Shown here piece after piece: positions 53,954 to 63,910 of a stretch of 64,000 bases of DNA. A program made the translations under genes and the position numbers. This DNA comes from Planctomycetota bacterium (GTDB lineage: Bacteria > Planctomycetota > Planctomycetia > Isosphaerales > Isosphaeraceae): contig JAQGHR010000157.1 in assembly GCA_028291545.1 (NCBI GenBank), positions 62,001-126,000 of the forward strand, read 5' to 3'. The stretch's first letter is position 1. The number at the start of each line of letters is the position of its first letter. A model generated the notes under the pieces. The model ran no database searches. It was not told the DNA's origin and saw nothing but the letters and a program-made list of their open reading frames with translations.

Positions 53954-55417
53954 TCAAGCCGACGCCTTGTGTCCGGGCGACTTTCGTTCAAGGCATCCGC
54001 CGCCGCCGGGGAGCATCTTTTCAGGGCTACACCGGCCCTCGGGGTTGAAGACGGTGCGGATGGCGACCATCGCCGCGAGGTCATCGGGCGTGAAGAGCTT
54101 GGGCATGAACGACATTTTCTCGACGCCTATGCCGTGTTCGCCGGTCACGCTCCCGCCGCACGCGATGCACTCGTCGAGGATCTCATGGCTGGCGAGCAAG
54201 ACACGTTCGACCTGCTCGGGGTCACGCTCGTCGAATAGAAGGATCGGGTGAATGTTGCCGTCGCCGGCGTGAAAGACATTGGCGATCCGAAGTCCGTAGT
54301 GTTCGCCGATCCTGGTGATGGTGCGGAGAATGTGCGGCAGCTTCGTGCGAGGGACCACGCCGTCTTGCGTGCAGAAGGTGGGGCTGAGTCGACCAATCGC
54401 GCCAAAGGCGGATTTGCGGCTCTTCCAGATGGCGACGTACTCGGGTTCCTTTCGGGTCCTCCAGGGGATCGATTTCTTCACCGTACCCCCATTCTGCCGG
54501 ACGATTTCATGGATCGCGTGCGCCTCCCGATCGAGCCCAGCTTCCAGGCCGTCGATCTCGATAATCAGGACGGCCCCCGCATCGGTGGGGAAGCCGAATC
54601 CGAAGGCTTGCTCGATGGCCTGGATCATGAGGTTGTCGAGCATTTCCAGGGCAGCCGGCACGATTCCGGCGGCGATGAGGCCCGAGACGGTCTCGGTCGC
54701 GGCATCCACCGTCTCGAAGACACCAAGGAAGGTTCGGCCCGCCTCCGGGTCGCGTGTGAGATTCACGATGATCTTCGTCGCGATCCCGAACGTGCCTTCA
54801 TTCCCCACGACGAGGCCGGTCAAGTCATAGCCCGGACCGTCTTCGGCTAAGCCGCCGACTTCCAGGACCGAGCCATCGGGGAGCACCATCTCCACACCCA
54901 TGACGTGATTCACGGTCACGCCGTACTTGAGTGTATGAGGCCCACCCGAGTTCGTCGCCAGATTGCCGCCGATCGTGCAGGCCCCCTGGCTTGAGGGATC
55001 GGGAGCGTAATGAAAGCCGGTACCCGCCAGGGCACGCGTCAACCAGACATTCACAACGCCCGGCTCGACCACGGCGTAGCGATCTCGCAAGTTAATCTCG
55101 AGGATTCGCTTCATGCGTGTCATGCAAATCATGACGCCGCCGCCGACGGCCAAGGTTCCACCGGCGAGACTGGTCCCGGCACCTCGAGGGACGAAGGGAA
55201 CATCGTACTTGTTACAGAGCTTCACAATCTCGACAACTTGGTCTCGTTCCGTAGGAAAAACGACCACGTCCGGGACGTTCTTCTCAATCACGTAACCATC
55301 GCACTCATAAACGACAAGTTCGTCGCGATGATGCAGGAGATTCTCCTCGCCGACGACCTTGCTGAGGTCGGCCAGGAGTTGCGAGGAAAGCGAAGTCGCT
55401 GGGGAAGCGAGCGGCAT
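53954..55417 (-). CDS. glcD: Glycolate oxidase subunit GlcD
   Basis: 487 residues. The FAD-binding PCMH domain includes PFVPRGAGTSLAGGTLAVGGG, ending in VEPGVVNVWLTRALAGTG, GACTIGGNLATNSGGPHTLKYG and LVVGNEGTFGIATKI. The FAD-oxidase C domain has HAGDGNIHPIL and GSVTGEHGIGVEKMSFM (the catalytic/metal His region). It oxidises glycolate to glyoxylate and feeds electrons to GlcE/GlcF. It is first in the glc operon. Similar D-lactate dehydrogenases exist, but glcE and glcF in the operon support glycolate. Confidence 0.95.
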   Translation of the reverse strand: MPLASPATSLSSQLLADLSKVVGEENLLHHRDELVVYECDGYVIEKNVPDVVVFPTERDQVVEIVKLCNKYDVPFVPRGAGTSLAGGTLAVGGGVMICMTRMKRILEINLRDRYAVVEPGVVNVWLTRALAGTGFHYAPDPSSQGACTIGGNLATNSGGPHTLKYGVTVNHVMGVEMVLPDGSVLEVGGLAEDGPGYDLTGLVVGNEGTFGIATKIIVNLTRDPEAGRTFLGVFETVDAATETVSGLIAAGIVPAALEMLDNLMIQAIEQAFGFGFPTDAGAVLIIEIDGLEAGLDREAHAIHEIVRQNGGTVKKSIPWRTRKEPEYVAIWKSRKSAFGAIGRLSPTFCTQDGVVPRTKLPHILRTITRIGEHYGLRIANVFHAGDGNIHPILLFDERDPEQVERVLLASHEILDECIACGGSVTGEHGIGVEKMSFMPKLFTPDDLAAMVAIRTVFNPEGRCSPEKMLPGGGGCLERKSPGHKASA

Positions 55418-55514
55418 CGGCTCATTGTTCCAATCGGGCCGGACGGATCTCGTCTACCAGCGTAGCACCCGGGTAAGGCGTTCGCCAGAGCGTAGAAGCA
55501 TGGCTCGTCCCGTC

Positions 55515-55880
55515 TCAGGTGGCCGAAGGGTCGGCCTCGTGCAGCCCGAAGATCGAGCCCTCGGTGTCCTGGCAGTAGGCCAGCCAGCCGACGCCCGGGA
55601 TCGCCATCTTGGGAACGACGACCTTGCCGCCTTCGAATTCGACCTTGGTGACGAACTCATCGACCGATGCCACATCGATCGAGTTCACGTGCCCGACAGG
55701 CCCCATCCTCTTGAAGATCCCTCCATTGATCCCTTTATGATCGTCCGGGCCGGTCGTCACCATCCAATAATCCCTCGGCCCGCCCCACTTATCGATCTGC
55801 CAACCAAAGACGCTCTTGTAGAACGTCGCGGCTCGCTCCGGGTTATCGGCGGCGATCTCGAAATGGACCACGCGATTCAT
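55515..55880 (-). CDS. VOC-family (glyoxalase-like) protein
   Basis: 121 residues from the ATG at 55880; the frame extends upstream to 56084 but the VOC fold begins here. The single VOC unit shows VVHFEIAADNPERAATFY, FGWQIDKW, and later VEFEGGKVVVPKMAIPGVGW and YCQDTEGSIFGLHE. Four His/Glu metal-ligand positions are only partly present (H6, E116), so an enzyme role is unsure. VOC single-domain proteins act as dioxygenases, glyoxalases or binding proteins. Adjacent to glcD in the same direction, 97 bp apart. Confidence 0.85.
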   Translation of the reverse strand: MNRVVHFEIAADNPERAATFYKSVFGWQIDKWGGPRDYWMVTTGPDDHKGINGGIFKRMGPVGHVNSIDVASVDEFVTKVEFEGGKVVVPKMAIPGVGWLAYCQDTEGSIFGLHEADPSAT

Positions 55881-55959
55881 CTTCGTACCCCTCACGGGCG
55901 GGATATATCCCAATCCGATACGTACCCTGGTTAAGGACCATACTGAACGCAAGGGCAGT

Positions 55960-56694
55960 CTACCAGAATCGCTCCTCTCTCCACGGGTCGCCATGGTTGT
56001 GATAGCCATTCTCCTCCCAGAACCCCGGTCGATCCTCCGGCAGAAACTCGACGCCCCTGACCCATTTCGCACTCTTCCACGCATAAAGGCGGGGAACGAT
56101 CAGACGAAGCGGCCAACCGTGATCTGGGTCAAGATCCTCGCCGTTGTGAGCCCAGGCGAACAGGCAATCGCTGTCCAGGAAATCGGGCAGAGGCAGGTTT
56201 GTCGTGTATCCATTCTCGGCACGAATGAGGACAAATTTCGCTTCGGGCCTCAAGGTGACCGTCTTCCTCAGTTCGGAGACGAGTACGCCTTCCCAGACGT
56301 TGTTCAGCATGCTCCACCGCGTGACGCAGTGCATGTCCGCGAAGACTCGGGCCGAGGGGAGGGATCGGAACGAGTCCCACGTCAAGGTCTTGGGGGTTTC
56401 CAGCAGGCCCGACAGCGTGAAGGTCCAGTTAGCAAGATCGATCTTCGGCGTCGATCCGGCATGGAGGACCGGCCAGCGACGCGTCTCCACCTGGCCGGGG
56501 GGAACCCGACGGTCTCGGGTGGTATCCCTGCTGATCACATCGAACATCGAATTCATGGAATCACCGGGATAATTGGATCGGGCAGGGGGGCGACGGAAGA
56601 GGCTGGCGATTCCCCGAGCGGCGATCTGGACCTTGGAACCAAGGCTGGCCGAGAGCCCCCGTGTTTCTGGGTCGGACGCCGGAGTGTCGCTCAT
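55960..56694 (-). CDS. Sulfite oxidase-like molybdopterin protein (MsrP/YedY-like)
   Basis: 244 residues. The molybdopterin-binding domain carries VFADMHCVTRWSMLNNVWEG with Cys123 as Mo ligand, NGEDLDPDHGWPLRLIVP and LYAWKSAKWVRG, and the end GFWEENGYHNHGDPW. It lacks the C-terminal dimerisation domain of the SorA-type protein at the left end of the window, and I see no Tat signal or MsrQ neighbour, so it may be cytosolic. A start at residue 47 is also possible. 33 bp after gluQ. Confidence 0.88.
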   Translation of the reverse strand: MSDTPASDPETRGLSASLGSKVQIAARGIASLFRRPPARSNYPGDSMNSMFDVISRDTTRDRRVPPGQVETRRWPVLHAGSTPKIDLANWTFTLSGLLETPKTLTWDSFRSLPSARVFADMHCVTRWSMLNNVWEGVLVSELRKTVTLRPEAKFVLIRAENGYTTNLPLPDFLDSDCLFAWAHNGEDLDPDHGWPLRLIVPRLYAWKSAKWVRGVEFLPEDRPGFWEENGYHNHGDPWREERFW

Positions 56695-56727
56695 CGCGGG
56701 CCTCGTTCTCGCGGAGATTCCGCTACC

Positions 56728-57699
56728 CTATTCATTGTACGATCCTGCCATCTCCACGATCCAAGGCGCTTTCGGGATTCCTTCGAACAGGAAGGCCTGG
56801 ATGAGAGCGTCCGGTCTAATCCTCTCGCGACTGACCGCCAATCCGCACGAGTTTGCCAAAATTGCAACCAGGCGACCGGGATCGACGCCCGAATCGCGAA
56901 GGGCTGCCAGCTTGATCGATCCGTCTCGCTTTGCCAGCCGTTGTCCATCGGCATCAAGGACCAGCGGGACATGCCCGAATTCCGGTTCGGGAAGGCCCAG
57001 TGCCAGATACAGAAGGATTTGTCTCGGAGTGCTGCTGATCAGGTCGTCGCCCCGGACGACCTGGTTGACTCCCATCGCCGCATCGTCGCAGACGACCGCC
57101 AACTGATAGGCCGGCTCGCCGCTGGATCGACCGACGATGAAATCACCACCGTTTGCGTGGGGGGCACCCGCGATCATTCCTCTCACCAGATCGTCCCACC
57201 AGATTTGCCCGAACGGAACCCGGAATCGCCAGCAGAAGGAACGACCGGAGAGCGACTCGGCGTCGGCGGCGCGACGGTACGCACATGTCCCGAGATAGCT
57301 CGTGCCTTCTTCGCCGGGATGCGGAGCCGACGAGGCCCGGGCGATCTCGGCGCGCGAGCAAGTGCAGGGATAAACCCGCTCCTGAGCCTTCAGACGGTCG
57401 AGCGCGGCCTGATAGTTCAATTTCCTCATCGATTGGAGATACGGTGCATTCGGCCCCCCCACATCCGGTCCTTCGTCCCAGTCCAGGCCGAGCCATCGGA
57501 GGTCTGCGATCGACGCTTCGATCGACTCGGGACGGGCACGCGACGCGTCGATGTCTTCGATCCGGAGGATGATCCGACCGCCGGCCGACCGCGCAGCCAG
57601 CCACGCGACCAGAAACGTGCGGGCGTGCCCGATGTGTAAGCCCCCGGTCGGAGACGGAGCGAGTCGGCCGACGATGGTACGGTTCTCTTGGGGTATCAT
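56728..57699 (-). CDS. gluQ: Glutamyl-Q tRNA(Asp) synthetase
   Basis: 323 residues from the ATG at 57699 (another in-frame ATG is at 57750). A class I tRNA synthetase core: GGLHIGHARTF with HIGH, ILRIEDIDASRAR, the zinc motif CTCS...YLGTC at about 115-145, LGLPEPEFGHVPLVLD and LAKRDGS, the KMSKS equivalent. The C-terminal anticodon-binding domain of GluRS is missing, the mark of GluQRS (YadB). It adds glutamate to queuosine at position 34 of tRNA(Asp). Divergent from prfB. Confidence 0.95.
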   Translation of the reverse strand: MIPQENRTIVGRLAPSPTGGLHIGHARTFLVAWLAARSAGGRIILRIEDIDASRARPESIEASIADLRWLGLDWDEGPDVGGPNAPYLQSMRKLNYQAALDRLKAQERVYPCTCSRAEIARASSAPHPGEEGTSYLGTCAYRRAADAESLSGRSFCWRFRVPFGQIWWDDLVRGMIAGAPHANGGDFIVGRSSGEPAYQLAVVCDDAAMGVNQVVRGDDLISSTPRQILLYLALGLPEPEFGHVPLVLDADGQRLAKRDGSIKLAALRDSGVDPGRLVAILANSCGLAVSRERIRPDALIQAFLFEGIPKAPWIVEMAGSYNE

Positions 57700-57881
57700 T
57701 CGGGCGATCGAGGACGGATTGAGGTTGAGAGAAGCCGCGAGCGGTACCATGACCCGGCACAGTTCGGCTGGTCGCCGGGGCGGGCCGGGGCGTACAATGA
57801 TCCTGCCGCGCCGGGAACGGCGTGGCTAGTCCCCGTCTCGGGGACAACTGGGGTCGGCCTGAGTCGGAGGACGGAAGCGAG

Positions 57882-58995
57882 ATGGATGCCGAGTTGAAGC
57901 GCGATGCACGGGCCGTGATCGAGCGGATCACCCAACTTCGAGACTCTCTTTGACTTGGGCGAAAAAGAGGCCCGGCGAGACGAGTTGACGAAGGAGAGCG
58001 AGGAGGGCGCCTTCTGGAATGACCAGGAGAAGGCAAAGTCCGTCATCGCGGAAATGAAGTCGCTGAACGGCGTCCTCAAGCCGTTCGGGTCCCTCCTGCA
58101 ACAGTCGGACGATCTGGCGACACTGATCGAGATGGCCGACGAAGAGGGCGAGGATAGCCTCAACGATGAGATCCGCCAGGCAGTCAAGCAAGCGACGGCG
58201 GATTTTGAAGCCTTCGAGCTTCGCTCGATGCTGTCCGGCCCGAACGACCACTGCAATGCCTTCGTCACGATCCACGCGGGCGCCGGCGGCACCGAAGCGT
58301 GCGACTGGGCCGAGATGCTGCTGCGCATGTACCTGATGTGGGCCGAATCGCATCGGTTCAAGACGAATATTCAAGACCGGGAAGAGGGCGGCGCGGCAGG
58401 AATTCAAACGGCGACGATTCACATTCAGGGCGAGTACGTTTACGGCTATCTGCGAGGCGAGACCGGCGTCCATCGCCTCGTTCGGAATAGCCCTTACGAC
58501 TCGGCCGGCCGTCGGCAGACCTCCTTCGCCTCGGTGGACGTGCTGCCGGAGATCGATGAGTCGATCGTAATCGAGATTCGCGAGGTGGACCTCAAGCGAG
58601 ACGTCTTCCGTTGCGGCGGTCCCGGCGGCCAGCACCAGAACAAGACCGAGTCCGGCGTTCGCTTCACCCACCTGCCCACCGGCATCGCCGCCGAGTCACG
58701 AACCGAGCGATCCCAGCACAAGAACAGCGCGAACGCGATGGCCCTCTTGAAGTCCAAGCTCATCCGTCGCGAGGAAGAAAAGCGCGAGGCCGACTACGCC
58801 AAGAAGTACGACGAGAAGGGCGAAATCTCCTTCGGGAACCAGATCCGCTCCTACGTCCTCCAGCCCTATCAGCTCGTGACCGATCTTCGGACCGGGCTGA
58901 AAGTCGGCAATCCTCGCGCGCTGCTGGACGGCGGGCTCGATGTGTTCATCGATTCCTACCTGCGCTGGAAGCTGTCCGGGGCGTTGCCGAGGTAA
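57882..58995 (+). CDS. prfB: Peptide chain release factor 2 with +1 programmed frameshift
   Basis: An ATG-initiated zero frame (57882-57953, 23 codons) ends at the CTT TGA C frameshift site; the +1 frame then continues through 58995, giving about 370 residues. The body shows the GGQ loop (GGPGGQHQNKTESG near residue 245 of the mature protein), GAGGTEACDWAEMLLRMY and the release motif RNSPYDSAGRR. E. coli RF2 has SPF at that stop-reading tripeptide, so SPY is a variant. RF2 reads UGA and UAA; low RF2 promotes the frameshift, an autoregulatory loop. A GTCCCCG-TCT-CGGGGAC hairpin at 57829-57845 lies in the leader. Confidence 0.96.
57948..57954 (+). other. prfB: Programmed +1 frameshift site of prfB
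   Basis: CTT TGA C at 57948-57954, the canonical RF2 recoding heptamer: ribosomes slip from CUU to UUU and skip the U, giving Leu-Asp and then frame +1. The usual strong SD-like AGGGGG before the site is not obvious here (CGAGACTCT precedes it). Confidence 0.9.
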
Positions 58996-59711
58996 TGGGC
59001 ATGGTGACGATCGAGGAATCGGACGACGAGAAGGCGATCGTAACGCCCGAGTTTCGCCTGAAATTTCGATGGCTGGGAGATCGCTGGTCGCATGCCATCG
59101 AGACCCCGGCAGATCCCTGGATCACGCTCGCTGAATCCGTCGAATGGCAATCCCCGGTGGAGTCGCCGGAGCGGGTTGTGAGCCCGACATATCAGGAGTT
59201 GCACTTTCAGGAAGCAGACGACGCGGTCATCGCCTTGTTGGTCGGCGCGGCGGGTCCGCACCACTTCTCGGCCTCAGTGCATGTCTCGTGGAAAATCGGC
59301 CGATCTCCCGATCCCTACAATCAAGGATGGGAATACCCGACGACACGCATGGTCTTCGACGTGGCGGATCGGTGCCGGATCGAGAATGTTGACTTCGAGT
59401 GCAATTATCACATTCACGAACCACCTATCAAAGAGCACCTGGGTAACGACCGCGATGTGGATGCCCACGGTGATCTGATGCGAGACTGGCGAGCTCGCCT
59501 TGACTGGACGCTCCGGTCGGAAGACTCCTACAAGGCCATGCTTTCGGGTGTTCCGAGCCGTAGGCCAAAGACGACGGTAGCCTACGCAAATCGCGTCTCC
59601 GTAACCCGATGGCAAGTACGGATCGCCTCGCCTTTGAGCATCGAGGGAAGCACCCGACGCATGAACTACGCCTGGAGCCACTCTGTCCGGCAGAAAATTG
59701 AAACGAAGTAG
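58995..59711 (+). CDS. Protein of unknown function
   Basis: 238 residues. Its ATG overlaps the prfB stop (TAATG), so the two are coupled; a second ATG follows six bases later. I recognise no family. It is beta-rich and aromatic: FRLKFRWLGDRWSHAIETP, HHFSASVHVSWKIGR, TTRMVFDVADRCRIENVDF, YHIHEP and SVTRWQVRIASPL. No signal peptide, membrane helix or Cys motif. It contains many His and Trp. Coupling to prfB is a hint of cytosolic function, but no more than that. Confidence 0.7.
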   Translation: MGMVTIEESDDEKAIVTPEFRLKFRWLGDRWSHAIETPADPWITLAESVEWQSPVESPERVVSPTYQELHFQEADDAVIALLVGAAGPHHFSASVHVSWKIGRSPDPYNQGWEYPTTRMVFDVADRCRIENVDFECNYHIHEPPIKEHLGNDRDVDAHGDLMRDWRARLDWTLRSEDSYKAMLSGVPSRRPKTTVAYANRVSVTRWQVRIASPLSIEGSTRRMNYAWSHSVRQKIETK

Positions 59712-59837
59712 CTTGCCAAGCTACGGGCAATCCTCACTGGATGATGAACCGATCGCGGTCTGCAATCGCGGACCCTACGAAGTTGGAACTGGCCAGCATT
59801 CAAGCTCGACGGCCCCCTCTCCCTTGGAAATCTGTCC

Positions 59838-61085
59838 ATGAACACGCTCAAGCTCTCCGACCCCGAAGTCTTTGCCGCCATCGCTGCCGAGGAGGAGCGA
59901 CAGCGCGATGACCTCGAACTGATCGCGTCGGAGAATTACACGAGCAAGGCCATCATGGAGGCCGTCGGATCGGTCCTCACGAACAAATATGCGGAGGGCC
60001 TGCCGGGCCGTCGCTACTATGGTGGTTGCGAGCATGTGGATACGTCGGAAAGGCTGGCGATCAAGCGGGCGAAGGAGCTTTTCGGCGCGGAACATGTCAA
60101 CGTCCAGCCGCACTCGGGAGCGACGGCAAATCATGCCGTGTATTATGCGGCCCTGGAAGTCGGTGATACGGTCCTGGCGATGGATCTGGCCCAAGGAGGC
60201 CATCTCACGCACGGGATGAAGCTGAACTTTTCGGGGCGGTGGTACAACATCGTGGGGTATGGCCTCGATCCCAAGACGGAGCACATCGACTACGACCGGC
60301 TCGCGGAACTGGCTCGGGAACACAAGCCGAAGCTGATTCTCGCGGGGGCGAGTGCCTATCCGAGAATCATCAATTTCGAGCGCATGGCCGAGGTCGCCAG
60401 GGAGGTCGGGGCGCTCCTGTTCACAGATATGGCCCATATCGCGGGGCTTGTCGCCGCGGGAGAGCATCCCAGCCCGGTGCCGATGTCCGATTTCGTGACA
60501 ACGACGACGCATAAAACCTTGCGTGGGCCTCGTGGCGGCATCGTGATGTCCAAGGAGTCCTGGGCCAAGAAGGTGGATATGGCCGTGTTTCCCGGGTTGC
60601 AGGGCGGCCCGCTCGAACATGTCATCGCGGGCAAGGCCGTTTGCTTCGGTGAGGCGCTCAGGACGGATTTCAAGAGCTACGGCAAGCAGGTCGTCGCCAA
60701 TGCCAAGGTGCTCGGAGAGGAGATCATGCGCGCCGGGTTCCGGCTCGTATCGCAGGGGACCGATAACCATCTCATCCTGATCGACATGACCTCGAAGGGG
60801 CTCACCGGCAAGATCGCGGAAAACGCTCTGGGACGAGCGGGCATCACCGTCAACAAGAACCTGATCCCATTCGATACCCGAAAGCCGCTCGACCCGTCGG
60901 GCATCCGGATGGGCACCCCCGCGCTCACTACCCGAGGTCTTCGCGAGGACGCCATCCGTCGCGTTGCGGCGTGGATCGTGGAGGTTCTGGCCGCTCCCGA
61001 AGATGCCTCCCGTGCCGAGCGTGTACGAAACGAGATCCGAGAATTCGGGAAGGATTATCCCGTTCCGGCGGACGCCCGAGGTTGA
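59838..61085 (+). CDS. glyA: Serine hydroxymethyltransferase
   Basis: 415 residues, normal length. Blocks are [20 protein letters not shown], the PLP-lysine loop [54 protein letters not shown], and [14 protein letters not shown]. It interconverts serine and glycine with tetrahydrofolate in the cytosol, supplying one-carbon units. The ATG at 59838 follows a good leader; no operon with the preceding gene is evident (126 bp gap). It converges with the next gene at 6 bp. Confidence 0.97.
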   Translation: MNTLKLSDPEVFAAIAAEEERQRDDLELIASENYTSKAIMEAVGSVLTNKYAEGLPGRRYYGGCEHVDTSERLAIKRAKELFGAEHVNVQPHSGATANHAVYYAALEVGDTVLAMDLAQGGHLTHGMKLNFSGRWYNIVGYGLDPKTEHIDYDRLAELAREHKPKLILAGASAYPRIINFERMAEVAREVGALLFTDMAHIAGLVAAGEHPSPVPMSDFVTTTTHKTLRGPRGGIVMSKESWAKKVDMAVFPGLQGGPLEHVIAGKAVCFGEALRTDFKSYGKQVVANAKVLGEEIMRAGFRLVSQGTDNHLILIDMTSKGLTGKIAENALGRAGITVNKNLIPFDTRKPLDPSGIRMGTPALTTRGLREDAIRRVAAWIVEVLAAPEDASRAERVRNEIREFGKDYPVPADARG

Positions 61086-61091
61086 GGCCAT

Positions 61092-63038
61092 TCAGTCGGG
61101 GGCTGAATCTGAGCGGTTCGCCGCGACCCGGTTTTCGTCCGCGACTTGCACTCGGTAGACGGCGTATCGACCTTCGACATGCAGGAGTTCGAGCGCGTCT
61201 TTATCCCTAATTTCGTTTGCCGGCGCGGCGGCGATCACGTAATCGGCACCGTAGCGTCTGGCGAGTTCGGCACGATCTGGGTCGCTCATCTCCTGATAGC
61301 GGCGCTCCAGTCCTTGCCGATCACGGAGGTAGGCCTTTGCGAACTCCTGGATCGAGCCGTGAAAGCCGACATGGTTGAGAAACTTCGTGGCCCAATCAGC
61401 CAGACCGGCGGCATGATAAGGACTGGCTGCACGGTTGAAAACGACCTGGCGACGGGACCAGAGGCGAAAGGTCTTCGGTCCGGGAGGCCCGACGAAACGT
61501 GCCGAGATCGGGGTGTGGTCGCGACACCAGAGGGCAAGCGCCTCGATGTCATCCGTCGCCCATTCGCCGAATCGACAGTGCGCGGCCAGCGTCTTCGCCG
61601 CGTAACCGGAGGAGACGTTGGCCACAATCATGGCCGCGAAAGGAACGGCCCAGGCGGATCCGAAAAGGGTCAAAGCGCGACGTCGCGACCAGGTTCGTGT
61701 GATCATGATACGACCGAGAAACGACCACGCGAGAGCCAATCCCAGGGCGCCAATCAGACGCATCTGGCCCGATTCGGTGTCGTGTCTCGAAAGGAACACG
61801 AGGCCGGTGGCGAGAACGATGATTCCGACGGAGATCTCGGATCGACGGCTGAAACGACAAGCTAGCGTCGAGGCCAGTTCAACCGCGGTCGCGACCACGA
61901 GCGCCCAGTCTCCGGTCAGGCCCGTGACCAACAATGCGGCCCGCGATTGGCCCCAGACGTCACCACGATCCCAGAGCGAGCGAACGCGGTTCGAGAGCAC
62001 GATCAGGCATAAACCTCGTGCCACGGTCGCCATTCGGAACGGCTGGAAGACGGTCGCACGGACCGAGCCGAGCCGTTCGATGGCGACCCAGGCCAGCGCC
62101 AGACCGGCGAGATTGACGAAGAGCAGAATGACGAGTCGGTTCCTGGCCTGGGGGCTTTCTGGGATGGCATCGGCGGCCTGTCCCGCCCGCTCCGCTCCGA
62201 GCGATGTCAGGACCGCAAGGATCGGATAGCAGGCCCAGGCCAACCATTGCGGCATTCGCCAGAGGTGCGGAAGCATATGCTGCGGGCTCTGGACGGTCGC
62301 GGAGAGCGTCAAATAGTCGTCAGACGACATCCCGGCCATGAGGCGTGAACTGGCTCCAGCCATCATGGCGGTACCCGGAATCATTGCGAGGCCGAGTGCT
62401 ACGAGCCCGACGACCGAGCATCGACGGCTCACGCTGGTCTGCCCCCGGAAGCCTGACCAGACAATCCAGCCCACGCCGACCATCAGGGCGAGCTGGAGTC
62501 CCAAGGAAGGATGAACGAGAGTCGCCAGACCGAGCCATCCCGCCGCCGGCCCTCGGCCGCGACCTGGATCGGCGATGACGGCGGCCAGGGCCGCCCACCC
62601 GAGGGCGAGGGCCATCAGACGGTCGAGCAACATGGCCTCGAACAGGTGGTTCGTGCCGACGTTGCCAGCCTTCGCCGTGAGGATAAGGAGGACTGCCACG
62701 ACGCCGACTCGTCCGCTGCCGTCAGGCCAGACGACGCGGGCGAGGCGGTCGACCGCGAGGCACGTGACGACGAACGTCGCGGCAAAAAGTGCGGCCAGAC
62801 CAACCGACAGGCCGAACGGGCGACTCGCGGCGTCGATCAGGGCGAGGTAACCGCGATGGGGATTGAAGTCGTCGAAGGCGCGGACGAAGGGGTCGTTCGC
62901 GAACAGGGAGGCATCTTGCGCGTGGAGCAGGAGGGGGAGACGATAGGCCTGATCGCCATCGCGACTATGGTAACCGCGAAGGGTCAGATACAGGCCCAGC
63001 GCGACGAGAACCATCCAGGCGCGAGAAGGGCGATCCAT
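61092..63038 (-). CDS. Multi-pass membrane protein of unknown function
   Basis: 648 residues from the ATG at 63038 (an in-frame start exists at 63074). About eleven or twelve membrane helices between residues 5 and 500. The loop after helix 1 is acidic and aromatic (SRDGDQAYRLPLLLHAQDA, FANDPFVRAFDDFNPHRGY), and a cytosolic HPSLGLQLALMVG helix follows. The soluble C-terminus (about 520-640) has FVGPPGPKTFRLWSRRQVVFN and GADYVIAAAPANEI. The layout resembles polytopic GT-C-type proteins; function is unknown. It overlaps no gene; the CvpA-like gene is 104 bp upstream in the same direction. Confidence 0.75.
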   Translation of the reverse strand: MDRPSRAWMVLVALGLYLTLRGYHSRDGDQAYRLPLLLHAQDASLFANDPFVRAFDDFNPHRGYLALIDAASRPFGLSVGLAALFAATFVVTCLAVDRLARVVWPDGSGRVGVVAVLLILTAKAGNVGTNHLFEAMLLDRLMALALGWAALAAVIADPGRGRGPAAGWLGLATLVHPSLGLQLALMVGVGWIVWSGFRGQTSVSRRCSVVGLVALGLAMIPGTAMMAGASSRLMAGMSSDDYLTLSATVQSPQHMLPHLWRMPQWLAWACYPILAVLTSLGAERAGQAADAIPESPQARNRLVILLFVNLAGLALAWVAIERLGSVRATVFQPFRMATVARGLCLIVLSNRVRSLWDRGDVWGQSRAALLVTGLTGDWALVVATAVELASTLACRFSRRSEISVGIIVLATGLVFLSRHDTESGQMRLIGALGLALAWSFLGRIMITRTWSRRRALTLFGSAWAVPFAAMIVANVSSGYAAKTLAAHCRFGEWATDDIEALALWCRDHTPISARFVGPPGPKTFRLWSRRQVVFNRAASPYHAAGLADWATKFLNHVGFHGSIQEFAKAYLRDRQGLERRYQEMSDPDRAELARRYGADYVIAAAPANEIRDKDALELLHVEGRYAVYRVQVADENRVAANRSDSAPD

Positions 63039-63142
63039 CCGAGTCCGGCTCCGACCCTTTGATGCGAAGCCCACCGTCGTCGTTCCCGGCTGGTTGGCGG
63101 GAGTGGTGGGCGTCGATCACCCTACAGGGATCGGGCCGACGG

Positions 63143-63910
63143 TCAAGGCCGATCGGGATCGAGGCCCTCGTGGCGCATCTCGTTTTCGAGCTCTTCCAGA
63201 AATGAGGGCGAGCCCGGATCTAGCCGTCGGGGAACGCTCAGGGTCTTGGGCCGACCCGACGCCGTACGGATGGGCGTGTCCGCCGTCGCGGACGGTTTGG
63301 CGGTCTCCGTCCCGGAGGGCTTCTCGTCGATCTTTTTTTCGAGACTTTTTGTCTCTCCGGCGGACCAAACACCTCGGCTCTTGACGCGGCTTACAAAGGA
63401 CTGGACAGGTGGCGACACCCAGAGCTTTTCGGCGGGGCAGTACTGGAGCGACCACGCCATTGCCTTCGAGGTCTTGGCCTGCTCATCCGCGAATGGGGCG
63501 GTCGAGAGATAGGGCGGACCATACTTGGTTACCGCCGCGGCCAGGAAAGAAGCGAGGATCAGGCCCTTGATTGCACCCAGTGTGAAGCCCGCTCCCTGAT
63601 CGGCACGATTCGGCTCGGGTTCGCCGTAAGTCCTGCGCCGCATGGACTTCAGGATGGATAGGCTGACCCCCGTCATCAGGACGTACAAGAGCGCGGCGGC
63701 CGTCCACCAGAGCAGACGGTCAAGGATTTCGCCGCCGATCGACGGGAAATAGCTTGCAGCATACGGCCGAGCCAGGTCACGGACCGGGTCGGCGGCGTAG
63801 ACACATCCGACCAGCGCCCCAAGGGGGATTACCTGGCGTAGGAAGCCTTTGAACCAACCACGGATCGCCCCGATAAGGACCACGATCCCGAGCGTGATGT
63901 CCAACCCCAT
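63143..63910 (-). CDS. CvpA-family membrane protein
   Basis: 255 residues from the ATG at 63910 (a GTG two codons upstream is the alternative). Four membrane helices at about 1-30, 35-65, 75-95 and 110-130 with IGAIRGWFKGFLRQVIPLGALVG, the CvpA-type first segment. The rest (about 150-255) is soluble, Lys/Ser/Pro-rich and ends in an acidic helix (SFLEELENEMRHEGLDP), a longer tail than E. coli CvpA. The family is linked to colicin V production and envelope stress. It follows the right end of the window with 90 bases of unassigned sequence beyond. Confidence 0.85.
   Translation of the reverse strand: MGLDITLGIVVLIGAIRGWFKGFLRQVIPLGALVGCVYAADPVRDLARPYAASYFPSIGGEILDRLLWWTAAALLYVLMTGVSLSILKSMRRRTYGEPEPNRADQGAGFTLGAIKGLILASFLAAAVTKYGPPYLSTAPFADEQAKTSKAMAWSLQYCPAEKLWVSPPVQSFVSRVKSRGVWSAGETKSLEKKIDEKPSGTETAKPSATADTPIRTASGRPKTLSVPRRLDPGSPSFLEELENEMRHEGLDPDRP

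Noticed and set aside
55993-57639. 548-codon plus-strand frame opposite gluQ and the molybdoenzyme
   Set aside because: Both minus-strand genes have diagnostic motifs; the frame crosses the gap between them.
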